From positions 149,801,147 to 149,865,146 of the forward strand of contig CM030360.1 in NCBI GenBank assembly GCA_017893485.1: a stretch of 64,000 bases of DNA. The letters run 5' to 3'. The translations under genes and the position numbers were made by a program. The notes below the pieces were generated by a model that searched no databases, was not told the DNA's origin, and worked only from the letters and a program-made list of their open reading frames with translations. Positions 33,244-45,181 of this stretch are shown here, piece by piece. Source of the DNA: Hemerocallis citrina (Eukaryota; Streptophyta; Magnoliopsida; Asparagales; Asphodelaceae). Position 1 is the stretch's first letter, and each line of letters begins with the position of its first letter.

Positions 33244-36200
33244 AATCCAAACATTTTTATTAATTGCAATTTGAACATGAACTGAATTTATTGTTCTAGA
33301 GGCTAAGGTGTAGCTGAGTTTTGTAGAACACAAATGTTAATTCCTTATTATTACCCTATTTTTCCTGGTTGTGTTTTAATTTTTATTATTTATGCGTACA
33401 ACATGGTGGATAGACATTTGTATGATTTTTCAAATCATAAAGAGACCGAACAGGTTATTTGTGATTAATAAAAATTAACACCGTATATTAGAGGACGTGA
33501 CCGTTAAGAAATCCAATTTCTCAATTAATAATTTGATGGATAGGAGAAGAATTAGTTGAGAATAATTTTTAGACTATGTTGATAGAGTGGTTAATATCTT
33601 TAGGATTTTGGTCGACAATTTGGAAAGATAATATTTTTATTTATAAGGAATTATAATTTGTGTGTGTGATAAACGAGGTGAACCAAGAGCCCTAGAACTA
33701 ATTTTACCATTAAACAAAGTACAAGAGCTTCATAGTTTCACAACCCTCTTCCTCTTCACCAATTTAGTTAGTTTAAAGTAGATTAAGTTAATTTAGTTGT
33801 TTTATCATTTCTAAATTTCGATCTTCCAAATAGTGATTCATCTAGCGATATCGGTACTCAGTAAAATATCTAGTCCCTGTGGGTTCGACACTCTACTCAT
33901 TTAACTATATTACTTGTGCAATTTTGTACACTTGCAAAAATTCAACATCACCCGGATTACATTAAAGAGTTTAATGAAGTAAAACACAAACTAAATATAA
34001 CATGATAATATTAAACTAGAACACTTGGTCAGCAACACCTTCTGGTAATTCTCTGTTTGGGTCTGCAAGTATATTATAACAAAAAGAAAAGAAAAGGAAA
34101 ACAAGGAGACCCGTTAATACAAGTTACGAGCCGTAAGGGGGTACAAGCTAAGGAAAAAGAGGTACAAAACAAAACAAAAGAAACACAAGAAAGAGCAAGG
34201 AATCGATAGTTATGAAATAGGAAAAAAAATACAACATGTAAACATGATATGAACAAAGCAATATGAAACATGTGACATATAAAACAAGTAATAGTGTAAA
34301 CAAGTATCGAGTCAACATGAACATGTAACATATAGTTGGATCATGCAAATGCACGTGTTAATCTTATGTCTAATGTTTGATTCTATCTAGGTAGCACTTC
34401 GTGCATTCATATTTTTACTATATGGTTGCTACAGTCAATACAATTTCGTTTAGATTTAGTAGTGGGTTTTACAGGTCACGTACTCAGGAAAACATGTACA
34501 TTCAATATTGTATCGAGATACGTACAAACATATAACGTGAACATATCGAGTCAAACATAGTGTAAACATATAGTGTGAAACATATAAACATATCATTCGC
34601 AAACTTGCAACTTGTAATTTGCAATTTGCATCGGGAAACCACGAGCTACCGTCCGAGTACGCTCTTCTATATTGCCCACTACTTAAATCCTTTCCTTATA
34701 CCCCGGCTTGTTACTTAAATTAATTTTGTTAACACAATCATAATGCAATGAGAATGATGTCAAGATATGGACAGGGAACAACAAGAAATTTTGCATGCAA
34801 TATGTTCTAAGTAATGAGATGTGAAACATGTAGTTTTAATGTCATATTTGGATATAATTTATTATTACATAGATGGGTCCATAATATTTTAGGGTCGTAC
34901 AAAATAATATTGCAACTACAAAGTGAGTGATCACATGTATAAAACTAAATCAAAATTTAAGGGATAATATACAACACTTAAATTATTATCAAGGGCAAAA
35001 TAGTCATTCACACCAATATGTATAACCCCTAAAAGTACGTATGTTTGTATTTATTTTTTTGTGTTCGTGTCATGCATATGAGAACAAAGTATTCACGATC
35101 ACATGTGAATACAAATCGACGGATTAGGTATGGAAACGGGTATCAATTCGACTTATGAATGCGAATTGGAGTCAAAAATAATATACTTGCGGTATTTTTA
35201 CAAGGGACTTGTACTAGAACAAATAAAATTGTATAAGAGATACTTGCCTTTTGATGATTTCAAGAAGAATAATCTGCGAACTCCGAAAATTACGTGCGAA
35301 TATGTGTGCAAGAAGTCCAAGCAATAAAGTCAGCAAGTAGAGCAACTCTACACCGTGATCAGATCCACACAGCAATCAGTAATATCGGATTAGATGTACT
35401 CAGAACACGAAACGGCAAAAGCGGCCAATAGGATCCCTTCAACGCACCGGATCAAGATAGAACAGGGAACACCAAATGAGATCCCACAGTCATAAAACAC
35501 TAACGGCTTCAACAGCCACTCATGGATCATCTTCCCCACGCGACTGAGAGAGAGATATCGCAGGAGAACAAGAGCAGCGGGGCGCGCTCACGGTGACTGG
35601 ATGGTCACGGCATCGAGGGGAACGGAGGGCGGCATCAACTGTGTAGCGGCGATTGGTCGGGAAGCGACGCAATCGGCGAGGACTCTGTGGAGCTCTGTTT
35701 TCGACAAAAACAGAGGAGAACGAGAATGGCAGAGCTTCGGGGTCTTCGACGGTGGCGACGAGGGCGATGGGTCTTCGGGGGTTGCAGGGAAGTCGTAGAC
35801 GAGGACGAGGGACGGCAAGGCGAGGGGAGAAGGTGAAGGTGCTGACAATGGCGGAGTTCGAGGTGAAGACGAAGGTGATTCGATGGAGTCGATGGGAGTT
35901 GGGCGATAAGGGAAACAGGAAGAGGGAGAGCGGGACATGAGATCGGGGAGATGGAGAGGAAGAGGGTGTTGATGGCGAGGCAGTTGGTGACGGTTCGGGG
36001 TGTTGTCGATGGGTTTGGTAGGGGAAGAAGTGAGCAGGAGAAGGAGAAGATGGAGATGGGCGTTTGGGTTTGTTTGTCTGTTTGGTTTGGTTTTGTTTGT
36101 TTGGGTTTTAATCAGAGAAGGGGAGGGGTACGGGAGAGAGAGAGAGAGAGATATTAGTATAATTGAAGTATAGAAATAATATAAAATTAAGGTGGAGAGT

Positions 36201-36685
36201 GATTATAGGGGAGGGGGTTACGGGATCCAATTTACTATTGTGTGGAGGAGCAATAAGGGCAACAAAATTTGTTATCACAATCAATTAAAAGAGGAGGGAT
36301 TTTAGGGGTTTAATTTGGGATTACAGGAGGTGGGGAGAGATTTGGGGATTAATTGTTGGATCTGGTCAACAATAGAGTTTGGATTTGGGTTAGCGGATCA
36401 AGACCCAATAGGAGATGGGCTTGGTCCATGGGCTCAAAAAAAATTAATTATTTAAATATAAAATTGGGCCCAAAATAAATAATTAGACCATTGGGTTTAA
36501 TTTAAATTACTAGGCTTATAATAAAAATTGGGTTCCAAAATATTTCACATATTAAAATAGTTGAATAATCAAATATTGGGCTTCACAAAATAGTTTGAAT
36601 ATCATATTAAATTAAAAGAGAATAGTTTAATTTAAAAATACGGGAAAATACTTGAAAATATAAATTTACGGAAACAGGGGTTACA

Positions 36686-38590
36686 ATGAGTCAAGGAAGT
36701 GTACCCAATGCGGCAAAACTGGGCACACGAAAGCTCGATGCTATCAGATTATCGGCTACCCGCATGACCGAGATCACAACAGAGATTCTCGAAAGAAGAT
36801 ATCCACTGTAGCTGTTGGAATTGCTGAAGGAGCTAAGAAGAGCATTGAACAAACCTCCGCACTGGTTACAGCTGCAGGTAATGACGGTAAGGCTTTTAAT
36901 ATTTCTGTATTTGTTATGAATAATACATGGATAATTGATTCCGGTGCTACCGATCATATGACTTTTGATTCTAGACAAGTTAAAACCTTACACCCATCCA
37001 CCAAATTCATAGTATCCACTGCTAATGGTGATCTTTTCTCCGTTACCGGCGAGGGTTCCATATCTCTCACAAAAGATCTTACATTAGATACAGTACTAGT
37101 AGTCCCATCCTTAAATTTTAATCTGTTATTTATCACCCAAATTACTAATACCCTGCATTGTATTGTTGTTTTTTGGCTTTCCTTTTGTGACTTTAAGGAT
37201 ATTCGGACTCGCAAGATGATTGGTTATGGGGTTAGACGTGGAAAACTCTATTATCTGGATTTGGTTTCTGAGAGTTCAAATAGGTTGACTCAAGCTCTTG
37301 CCGTTAATAAATCAAAGGGGAAGAAGCAATCAGAAATTTGGCTGTGGCATCGACGTCTATGACATGCATCATTTGGCTATTTGCTTAAATTATTTCCCAG
37401 TTTATTTTCGAAGTTGGATATTTCTAGTTTTCATTGTGATGTATGTGAATTAGCAAAAAGTCACAGTGTTTCTTTTCATTGCAATCTGAATAAAAGCACG
37501 ATTCCATTATGATTTTCATTCTGTTGTTTGGGGTCCATCCAGAAATACCACTATTAAAGGAGCTAAATGGTTTGTGACATTTATTGATGACTGTACTCGT
37601 ATGACTTGGATTTGTTTGATGAAAACTAAAGGAGAAGTTAGTGGTTTATTTCAAAATTTTCATAAGCAGGTTACGACTCAGTATAAAGCACACATTCCAG
37701 TTCTCAGAAGTGACAATGGTGGCGAGTACCTGAATACAAATCTACAACAATATTTGGTGCAACATGGAATCGTTCACCAGACTACATGTTCATATACTCC
37801 TCAATAAAATGGCGTGGCCGAAAGGAAGAACAGACACTTGCTTGAAGTAGTCCGTGCTTCACTTATTTCTAGCAATCTCCCACTCATGTATTGGGGGGAA
37901 GCCCTTACCTCTGCAGCATACCTAATCAACCGAGTCCCTTCTCGTATTCTGAACTTCAGCACGCCACTTCAAGCACTGACTAATGCTGTGGATGCGCCAC
38001 CTATTGTCAACCTACCACCTCGTGTGTATGGGTGTGTCGCATTTGTTCACCTACATCAACACAAGCAGAGTAAGTTAACCCCCCGAGCAGTGAAATGTGT
38101 TTTTGTGAGATATGCAATGAATCAGAAAGGGTATCGCTATTATCACCCACCAACTCAATGGATGTTTGTGACTATGGATGTGGTGTTCCATGAACATGAG
38201 ATGTATTTTTCTTCTTTTGCGGTTGAACTTCAGGGGGAGTACCGAAGTGAAGTTCAGACTCTTGGGTATGATAAAGTAATTGTCAGTCCGAACGAACAAC
38301 TGGATACAAATAATGGCAAACACTTGAATGAAGATCTAGCAAGGGAGGAAGACCCACATGAAGAACTGCAACCAAAGGAAGAAGATCCTCTTGAAGAATT
38401 GCAACCAGTAGAAAATCCTCTTGAAGAATGGCAGTCAGTACCGAATTTCAGTGAGAGTGAACCGTTAGAACCCAAAACCAATCGTCATCGTTGTCTGAAC
38501 CTCCTAGAAGAGAAATCCCGTACGGTACTAATAGAGGTATTCCAAAACCCACTTATGAACCTAATCCCTCTAGTAACGTCAAATATCCCA
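36686..38590 (+). pseudogene. copia K zinc knuckle, protease and integrase (broken)
   Basis: It resumes in frame with the gag half. KCTQCGKTGHTKARCYQ is a complete CCHC knuckle at about 36697-36750. Protease is NNTWIIDSGATDHMTFDS (36919 on) with an intact DSG triad. The integrase HHCC finger reads IWLWHRRL...HASFGYL and FHCDVCELAKSH. The core has FIDDCTRMTW, LRSDNGGEYL and NGVAERKNRHLLEV, so D, D and E are all present. A TAA after SYTPQ (37805) replaces the usual CAA, and there are stops near 37361 and 37510. The C-terminal linker is Glu/Pro-rich (EEDPHEELQPKEEDPLEEL), in short repeats. Confidence 0.9.
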
Positions 38591-38599
38591 TGAGTATTA

Positions 38600-40201
38600 T
38601 GTATCCACTCACAACCTGTAGGAATCAAATAAGTCATTTGTAAATCAATTATCTACTGTATCTATTCCTAACAGTGTGCAGGAAGCCCTTACTGATCCAA
38701 GGTGGAAAGCAGCTATGGATGAGGAGATGGAATCCTTGAAAAAGAACGAGACAAGGGAGATAGTCGAGCTGCCAGTAGGAAAGAAGCCAGTATGATGCAG
38801 ATGGATTTATACGGTGAAGTATAAGTCTGATGGTTCAATAAAGCGATACAAAGCAAGGCTGGCTGCCAAAGGGTACACACAAACGTATGGAATTGATTAT
38901 AAAGATACATTCGCGCCGGTGGCAAAATTCAATACTGTTCGAGTCTTACTGTCACTTGCTGTAAATCTTGACTGGTCGTTGGAGCAATTTGATGTGAAAA
39001 ATGCATTTTTGCATGGGGAATTGACAGAAGAAGTCTATATGGATCTTCCACCAGGTTTGAATAGACCAGTTCAACACAACAACAAAGTATGTCGTTTGAA
39101 GAAAGCATTGTATGGACTGAAGCAGTCGCCAAGAGCTTGGTTTGGTAGATTTACAAAATCAATGAGGACATTCGGATACTATCAGAGTAATTCTGATCAT
39201 ACTCTATTCCTAAAAAGAAAAGAAGGTACAATTACTGCTCTCATTATTTATGTAGATGATATGATAGTAACTGGAGATTATCCTGAGGAAAGGAAGGTAT
39301 TAAAGAACTAATTGTCACAAGAGTTCGAAATGAAAGAGCCTGTCCCTTTGAGATACTTTCTTGGTATTGAAGTTTCTCGCTCAAGAAAGGGCATATTTCT
39401 GTCTCAAAGAAAATACGCTCTTGATTTGTTGAAGGAAACTGGAATGTCCGCTTTGTCAACCGATTAGTACACCATTGGAAGAAGGACTGAAACTTTGAAT
39501 CTGATCATGTGTCTTGTGATAAGGAAAGATATCAGAGATTGGTTGGACGATTGATGTATCTTGCACATACACGGCCCAATTTATCATATGCTTAAGTGTG
39601 GTAAGTCAGTTTATGCATGCACCTCAGAAACATCATATGGATACAGTAATGAGAATTCTGAGATATATTAAGTCTGCTCCAGGAAAAGGGGTCCTATTTA
39701 TGAAACATGGTCATTTGAAGGTTGAGGCATATACTGATGCTGATTGGGCAGGATCTATAATTGATAGACGCTCCACTTCAGGATACTTCACCTTTGTTGG
39801 AGGAAAATCTAGTTACATGGATAAGCAAGAAGCAAAATGTTGTTGCACGCTCTAATGCAGAGGCTGAGTATCGCGGAGTAGCTCTAAGTATAGCGGAAGC
39901 TCTATGGCTGAAACTTTTTTTGCAGGACTTAGAATGTGGTTCGAATGAACCTATGAAGGTGTATTGTGATAGTCAAGCAGCATGCGATATTACCTCCAAT
40001 CCAGTTCAACATGATAGGACGAAGCATGTAGAGGTGGATAGATTCTTCATCAAGAAGAAATTGGATGAGAAGGTCATTGAGATAGCTAAAGTGAAGTCAG
40101 AAGATCAGCTTACAGATATCCTGACCAAGGCAGTTTCGAGTCGGCTTTTCTTGAAATTTGTAGACAATTTGGGCATGTTCAATATCTATGCACCAACTTG
40201 A
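38600..40201 (+). pseudogene. copia K reverse transcriptase and RNase H (broken)
   Basis: RT motifs follow in order: DPRWKAAMDEEMESLKKNE, KYKSDGSIKRYKARLAAKGY, YKDTFAPVAKFNTVRVLLSL, FDVKNAFLHGELTEEVYMDL, KKALYGLKQSPRAWFGRFT and ALIIYVDDMIVTGD (intact YVDD). Stops occur near 38795 and 39310, with a frameshift near 39460. RNase H: VEAYTDADWAGSIIDRRSTS, then a frameshift near 39805, ISKKQNVVARSNAEAEYRGV, VYCDSQAACDITSNPVQHDR and QLTDILTKAVSSRLF, ending at TGA 40199-40201 just before the polypurine tract. Length and order are normal for copia pol. Confidence 0.92.
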
Positions 40202-40208
40202 GGGGGAG
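40202..40208 (+). other. polypurine tract of K
   Basis: GGGGGAG, following the end of RNase H, directly abuts the 3' LTR; it would prime plus-strand DNA synthesis. Confidence 0.85.
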
Positions 40209-40405
40209 TGTTGAAATATAGTAAGTGCTAATGTGTATATTCTGTTTCCTAATCTATAGGAAACAGATTTCCCAAATCTCTCACCCCTCAATCTTCTCTC
40301 ATTCTCCTTTCTTCTCCTTCAAGAATGTAATTCTTATATATAGCTGTATACAGTAAAGAATAAATGAATAAGAAAAAATATTATTCCCAAAATCTGTTTT
40401 CAATA
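40209..40405 (+). repeat. 3' LTR of copia K
   Basis: A 197-bp partner of 23067-23263 with the same ends, followed by TSD CTGTA at 40406-40410. Confidence 0.95.
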
Positions 40406-40410
40406 CTGTA

Positions 40411-40506
40411 TGCTTTTTCTACCTCTATTTCCTTATTTTATGCAATTTATGTTAAGTTTCTGATTTCCACAAAATCATCATATTCACCTCCCTAGTGTGG
40501 TCTATA
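40411..40506 (+). repeat. 3' LTR of copia J, second part
   Basis: It continues the interrupted J LTR: CTATTTCCTTATTTTATGCA and CATATTCACCTCCCTAG match the end of the 5' LTR (13745-13812). It ends GTGGTCTATA, followed by flank TAAAA. Confidence 0.85.
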
Positions 40507-40870
40507 TAAAAGTCCTTTTTTGCATATATAGTACCACTTATATAATATGCACCTTGCTATAAATTAATGAATTACTTTCAAATGATTAATTCTTTAACTT
40601 TGGGCTAAAGCTGGATTAAAGCAGAGGACTTGGACAAATTAATCTGCCCCTTAATTTATCATCATCTGAAACGGATAATAAATTATTCAAGTGGTTTAGA
40701 TCATTGCATTTGGTGCTTATTTTCTCTTCTTTCGTACTCCTACTAATTAAGAATATATAATGGCGATTGGCGCGCATGTCTCCCAACTTTTTTATAAAAC
40801 TTACTTTCATTATTTTTCTTACTAAAGAAAGTGACCATAGAGAATAGTGCATTACATTCAACTTTCATTA
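40507..40870. other. AT-rich stretch without recognised features
   Basis: Flanking DNA between element J and the MITE at 40871. I see no convincing reading frame or repeat; it may be old unique or decayed sequence. Confidence 0.5.
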
Positions 40871-41043
40871 GAGTAATGCTTTATCCACTACCAATTTCAC
40901 TACATTTCTCTTTACTATCTTAGATGGCACACTTCAATAGCTAGGGAAAGATAGAATAGGTGGGAAAACTCTCCAATAGAAATATACCATCTAAGATAGT
41001 GAAGAAAATGATAGTGAAATTGATAATGGCTCAAGCATTACTC
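40871..41043. mobile_element. Mutator-type MITE with exact 9-bp TSD
   Basis: A 173-bp unit has long imperfect inverted ends. It starts GAGTAATGCTT and ends AAGCATTACTC, with inner pairs CCAATTTCAC/GTGAAATTG and ACTATCTTAGATGG/CCATCTAAGATAGT. It is flanked by CTTTCATTA at 40862-40870 and 41044-41052. A 9-bp TSD is diagnostic of the Mutator superfamily. It has no coding region. Confidence 0.92.
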
Positions 41044-41245
41044 CTTTCATTATACATTTAAGATTTTGTTTGTTATACATGATGCAAAATTACCTTATCA
41101 ATTTGATCAGCCCATAATCTTCCATTAATCCTCACTAGGTATATAACCACCGACAATATTTTAATGTGATTATGTTTCATTTCACTATGATCTCCCTCTC
41201 CTAAATGTGTTTGTCTCTCCTTCATTAATTATCTCTAATCTCTAA

Positions 41246-41627
41246 TCTCTAATATTATAATGAGAGAGTTGGGTTGTTATTTGTCAACATACAAACTCAT
41301 GTGTTGCACATGCAACTCCAACTCTCTCATTAATTACAACAAAAACAAATAAATAAAAAAATTTCACCTATTTAAAACGTGTAACGCACGTGCAAATCAA
41401 TTTTATAATAATTTTTAACACTAAACATGCATATATGTTGTACGTACAACTCAAATTCTACTATAAACACGTGCGTTGCACGTACAAATTGTGGTTTTTT
41501 CTTCAAAATATTTTTCTCAATTACGTGTAATGCACGTCTAACTCCAAAACTATTTCTTAACATGTATATCGCACTTGAAAATCCTCCAACTCTTATCAAA
41601 ACGTGCATCGCACGTGAAAAATACTAG
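41246..41627 (+). mobile_element. small Helitron-like element 1
   Basis: The right end has the perfect hairpin ACGTGC-ATC-GCACGT (41601-41615), then eight bases and CTAG (41624-41627), followed by T. The left end can start TCTCTAATATTATAATGAG after an A, so the insertion would sit between A and T as Helitrons do. GTGCGTTGCACGTAC words recur inside. It is non-coding, and the left end is ambiguous because of local TCTCTAA repeats. Confidence 0.65.
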
Positions 41628-41698
41628 TAATATAATATTATAATGGGAGAAGGCCTTAGTGTCATTTGTCATTTTGTCATTCTACCAACATGTGTAAC

Positions 41699-44600
41699 TG
41701 TCACGCCCCGCTTCCCAAAAACACGAAATACGAGCGCGTGACAAAGCCCAGCGAATGATTTCCATCATTCATGAGCTGTAGGATCGACTCAGCATCATAA
41801 CAAGAATATAAAAAAATGTACACAACCACGCATGCATGAATAATTTATTAATCAACAGAAAACAATTGAAACAAAATAATAATATCCCAAATAGTTTTCA
41901 AATCTGGATCAAAAGATAAAACTCGGGACTATAAGCCTGTTACAAGATTCAAGTAGTAATAAATTGTAAATAAACTCGAATACAAAGTAATTAAAACAAG
42001 CTTTTCCCCAAGCGAAGCCAAGAACGTTTGCTCACCAATTTCAGCAGGCAACTCGTCTCCAAAGTCTGTATATATAAATATATAAAATAAAAAAAAAATA
42101 GAGAAAACAAGATAAACGCTCTTAGTGCAAGTTAGGACCGCAAGCAGTACAAGTAAGAGTATGAAAACAAGTGCAAGAAATATGGAACAAGATTTGGAAT
42201 CAAGAATGTATAACATAATGTAATAGGGATGCAACAAGCAGGGGGATTCAAAAAATTAGTTGGCAAGAAAGACAACTCAAGTGACAAGATTGGGTAACAA
42301 GTACTAGTAGTAGAATAAGTGGCAAGTGAACATATAATGGTATCAACCATCAAGTAACAAGTATTACGTACAAGTGTCAAGTAATAAGTAACAAGTCTCA
42401 AGTAACAAGTCTAAAGTAGCGAGCATCAAGTAGGATATCAAGTGTGTACAAGTGACAATTTAATCTTAAGTCTAATATTTAATTCTATCTAGGAAGCACT
42501 TCATGCATCCATACTTTTACTACATGGTTGCTACATACAATCAGTTATGTTTAGGCCTAATGGTGGAGTCTATAGGGTGGTGTACTCAGGTATCAAGTAT
42601 CAAGCAAGCATGAAAGTGTGCGAAATAGGTCAAGTAAACATGGTCAAGATCATGGAACAAGTTTAAGATAATTGTAATGCATATCCGAGGGTCAACACAA
42701 ATTAAAATTATCAAGTACTGCGAGAATTGCAGATCTGGACAGCATGACGTTGCTGCACCAAAACTGCGATTCCGTTGCTACAAGATAGCAAATGTAGATC
42801 CGTTAGAAGGCCTAGAAACTAGACTCCTGCCCGGTTTCAACGCATATAATTAAGACACATAAAAGTTGTAGCAATTGATGTCAAAACAGCAAACTACACA
42901 GCATTTATGTTCAGCTAAAATTGGTAAAACTGAGTTTATACATATGAAATAGGATTGAAACTTCATTAATTAATTCTAAGAAAATTAGAGAATGTTTTAT
43001 AGGGTGTCTATTATTAACATCCAAAATTTCAAGTTATTTACTTATTGATAGCATAGTTAAAAATAATTGTAAACCAAAGTGGTGCAACAGTTTTTATGAA
43101 TTTGCGATTACAGATACAGTGGCAGTAAAACCATGATATCTCCTAAACCGTAACTCGGAATTCAAAAATTTTGGACGTTATTGACAACTATACACTTGGG
43201 GCTACATTTCATATTCAGGACTCAAGTTCAGATTCTAGTGTTATCAGGGTCGAAACAGCAAGCCAAGACAGAACAAAAACAAAATAATACACTTTTTGCA
43301 TGAAATGTATCAAAATTATACTAGTTGTGAACAAATGCATCAACGAAGGGTTGTGACTCTTTGATCATGTGATAGATAAGGCGAAACATGAGATTATCAA
43401 CGATAAACAAGAAAAGTCACATTCACAATCTACTTGCAGTATTTTCAAGGAAAAGTTTGTACTAGAAAACGAAATGTACAAGAAGATACTTGCCTTAGTG
43501 TGTAGACGATGAATCCGACGAAAGAGTAACGGATATGGATCCCGGCGACGAGCACGATCAGCACGGATCTTGATGAGATGATCAAGATCGAGACGATCAA
43601 CGGTTGAAATTCGATCTGATAAAGATGATCACGATCGGATTGGACGGCTGAGATCTGCTAGGCGATGTGATGATCAGATTGGTGATGAAGGCTCTGATCT
43701 TGATCAGATCAGAAGGTCCAGATCGAGAGATCAAGATCAGATTAGATGGAGGGCTGAGATGCGATCGGATGGTGATGATCAAAATCTAGCTTGGATCTTG
43801 ATGCGATCGGGTGGCCCAGAATGAACAAGAGCAAAACTCCATGATCACACAGCAACCCATGGACTTCGGCTGGCTCGAGTGGTGTTGTTTTCGTTGCTGC
43901 AGATGAGGAGACGGCGGTTGTAAGGCGGTGCACGGGAGGTGTGGCGAGAGGCTGCCGACGATGGGGTCGCGCTAGCTATCGGTGGAGGAAGGCCAGCGCA
44001 GGGAGGCGCGCTACTGCTGCTTCGGCGATTGGAGCTTCGCTAGCGGCGGCAGCAGGCGAAGACGATGGTGGACATCAACGACAGGAGGGCTTTTGGCAAC
44101 AGTACATGGAGGCAGGTGGGGACCAGGGAGCTTGGACGACGGTGCGACTGGCTGTCGTTGGCATGGCATTGTGCAGTCGCGGCATTGGGAGGAGCAGGAC
44201 GAGAAGGGGCAGCACCGCAGGTGGCTGCAGGTGAGGAGGCTGAGCGACGGCTGCTGTTGCACGTCGACGGAGTAGCACGACACGGGTGTGCATCGTGAGA
44301 TGGTCGCGACAGGGAGCCGAGGTGGCTGACGGGAGAGGGTGACGCAGGGAGAACGAGCGGGAGGTGGACGAAGGGTGCAGAGGAGGGGATGGGTAGATGA
44401 AAGGTCGGCTAGGGGTTTTTTTTTTAGTAGGGGAGGGGGATAAACAATATATATATAGGGTGATTGGGTGTTAACGAGTCTGCATATTGATAATGGGTTG
44501 AGTAGGGTAATTGGGTATATAGGAATAAACGTGTTATTGGGGATTTAAAACAGAGTATTGGGTTGGGTAGTTTTCATAGGGTATTGGGTAATTGAAGGGT

Positions 44601-45062
44601 TAATGGGTATCCAATAAGGAATGGGTTATCAGGTTTACAAGGCATTGGGTTTAGGTAGCTTGGGTTCAATAAGAAAAATACAATAACTAATAAATTACAA
44701 TTTTATAAAATTATGTAATTTAAATTACAATACAGAATTTATTAAAATAACTACAAATATTTTTATAAGTAGAACTAGGTTTTTAACAACCAATCAAAGT
44801 AATAATAATAATAATAACCCTAATAAACATGATAATAACAATAACAGTAATGATAATAATACTGAATAATAATAATAATAACATTAATATAAAAATCGTT
44901 TGAAAATAACAATAAATACAATTAATAAAAAGAAATGGATTTTGGCGGGAGATACAAAAAGAAATTTGAAATAAAATTGAATTCCAGAAACGGAAATTTT
45001 TTATAAAGAACCCAACTCAGCTAATACACAGGAAATACAGATTTGGGGAAACAGGAGTTACA
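41699..45062 (-). mobile_element. solo LTR C with exact TSD GTAAC
   Basis: On the + strand it starts TGTCACGCCCCGCTTCCC and ends GGAAACAGGAGTTACA, flanked by GTAAC at 41694-41698 and 45063-45067. It is 3,364 bp without protein-coding sequence. The promoter reads on the minus strand (CCCTATATATATATTG near 44450), followed by a CT-rich leader and a GC-rich patch (43900-44400). It belongs with A, B and D. Confidence 0.93.
43540..43830. repeat. GATC-dense stretch in LTR C
   Basis: About twenty GATC tetramers occur in 290 bp, in words such as GATGATCAAGATCGAG, CTGATCTTGATCAGATCAG and GATGCGATCGG. They are irregularly spaced rather than in a clean tandem unit. Confidence 0.75.
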
Positions 45063-45181
45063 GTAACGCACGTACATAACCAATATAAAAGAGGTTTCTG
45101 GTTCAAATCCTCCCTACGTCAGAGTTTTCATTTTTATTTTTTGGAATTATTAAAACGAACATCGCACGTACAAATTACTAG

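Larger units (their letters stand above)
24766..33950 (+). mobile_element. solo LTR E with exact TSD CCCGG, carrying CACTA element F
   Basis: It begins TGATGTGTCTAATTT and ends CTTGCAAAAATTCAACATCA, flanked by CCCGG at 24761-24765 and 33951-33955. Removing F leaves about 1.78 kb. It has a likely promoter near 25254 (CTCTATAAGTACAAA), followed by a purine-rich leader. The end CCCTGTGGGTTCGACACTC (33876) is the style of gypsy Athila/Tat LTRs. The family name is a guess; the unit and its TSD are certain. Orientation is from the promoter. Confidence 0.88.
24578..36685 (-). mobile_element. solo LTR B (A/C/D family) carrying nested E and F
   Basis: On the + strand it begins TGTCACGCCCCGCTTCCC and ends GGAAACAGGGGTTACA, the same ends as C. 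By comparison with A it is in minus orientation. The internal part after 33956 (GTTAATACAAGTTACGAGCC, then CTATCTAGGTAGCACTTCGT) matches C at equivalent places. Without E and F it is about 2.9 kb. Flanks ACTTA and ATGAG do not form a TSD, though joining them restores the K frame. It holds no coding region. Confidence 0.82.
23067..40405 (+). mobile_element. copia element K (short LTRs, Ale/Retrofit-like)
   Basis: Two 197-bp LTRs (23067-23263 and 40209-40405) differ at about nine positions by eye. The exact 5-bp TSD CTGTA lies at 23062-23066 and 40406-40410. A perfect initiator tRNA-Met primer-binding site follows the left LTR and a polypurine tract precedes the right one. gag, protease, integrase, RT and RNase H follow in copia order. 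Taking out the nested 12.1 kb leaves about 5.2 kb, normal for this group. Stops and frameshifts show it is inactive. Confidence 0.95.
12848..40506 (+). mobile_element. copia element J (SIRE-like), outermost layer of the nest
   Basis: The left LTR (12848-13822) and a split right LTR (22147-23066 plus 40411-40506) share a long series of blocks, such as GTGTGTACAAAAC, GTGAATTCACTAAATAAA and GATTAGAG-CGGTTGTA. Flanks are TAACA on the left and TAAAA on the right, a 5-bp TSD with one change. The inside holds gag with a zinc knuckle, RT, RNase H and a further ORF after pol, as in SIRE-type copia elements. A truncated hAT element replaced protease and most of integrase. Element K inserted in the right LTR with TSD CTGTA. 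Confidence 0.88.
41628..45181 (+). mobile_element. Helitron-like element 2, split by solo LTR C
   Basis: Left part 41628-41698 (ATATTATAATGGGAGAAGG resembles the start of element 1). Right part 45068-45181, ending AACATCGCACGTACAAATTA-CTAG with a decayed hairpin, followed by T. Joining the parts across C gives about 185 bp. Confidence 0.5.

Noticed and set aside
35588..36157. Overlapping open frames on both strands (65-116 residues)
   Set aside because: A GC-rich patch in solo LTR B equivalent to the leader regions of A and C; frames are not conserved between the copies.
24573..36690. Target-site duplication for solo LTR B
   Set aside because: Flanks ACTTA and ATGAG do not match; a 3-bp ATG overlap appears only if the element is taken to start at TCACG, which conflicts with the clean TGTCACG end of C.
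43941..44298. Several overlapping frames of 72-97 residues on both strands
   Set aside because: A GC-rich leader part of solo LTR C; no family resemblance, and all frames are open only because stops are rare in GC-rich DNA.
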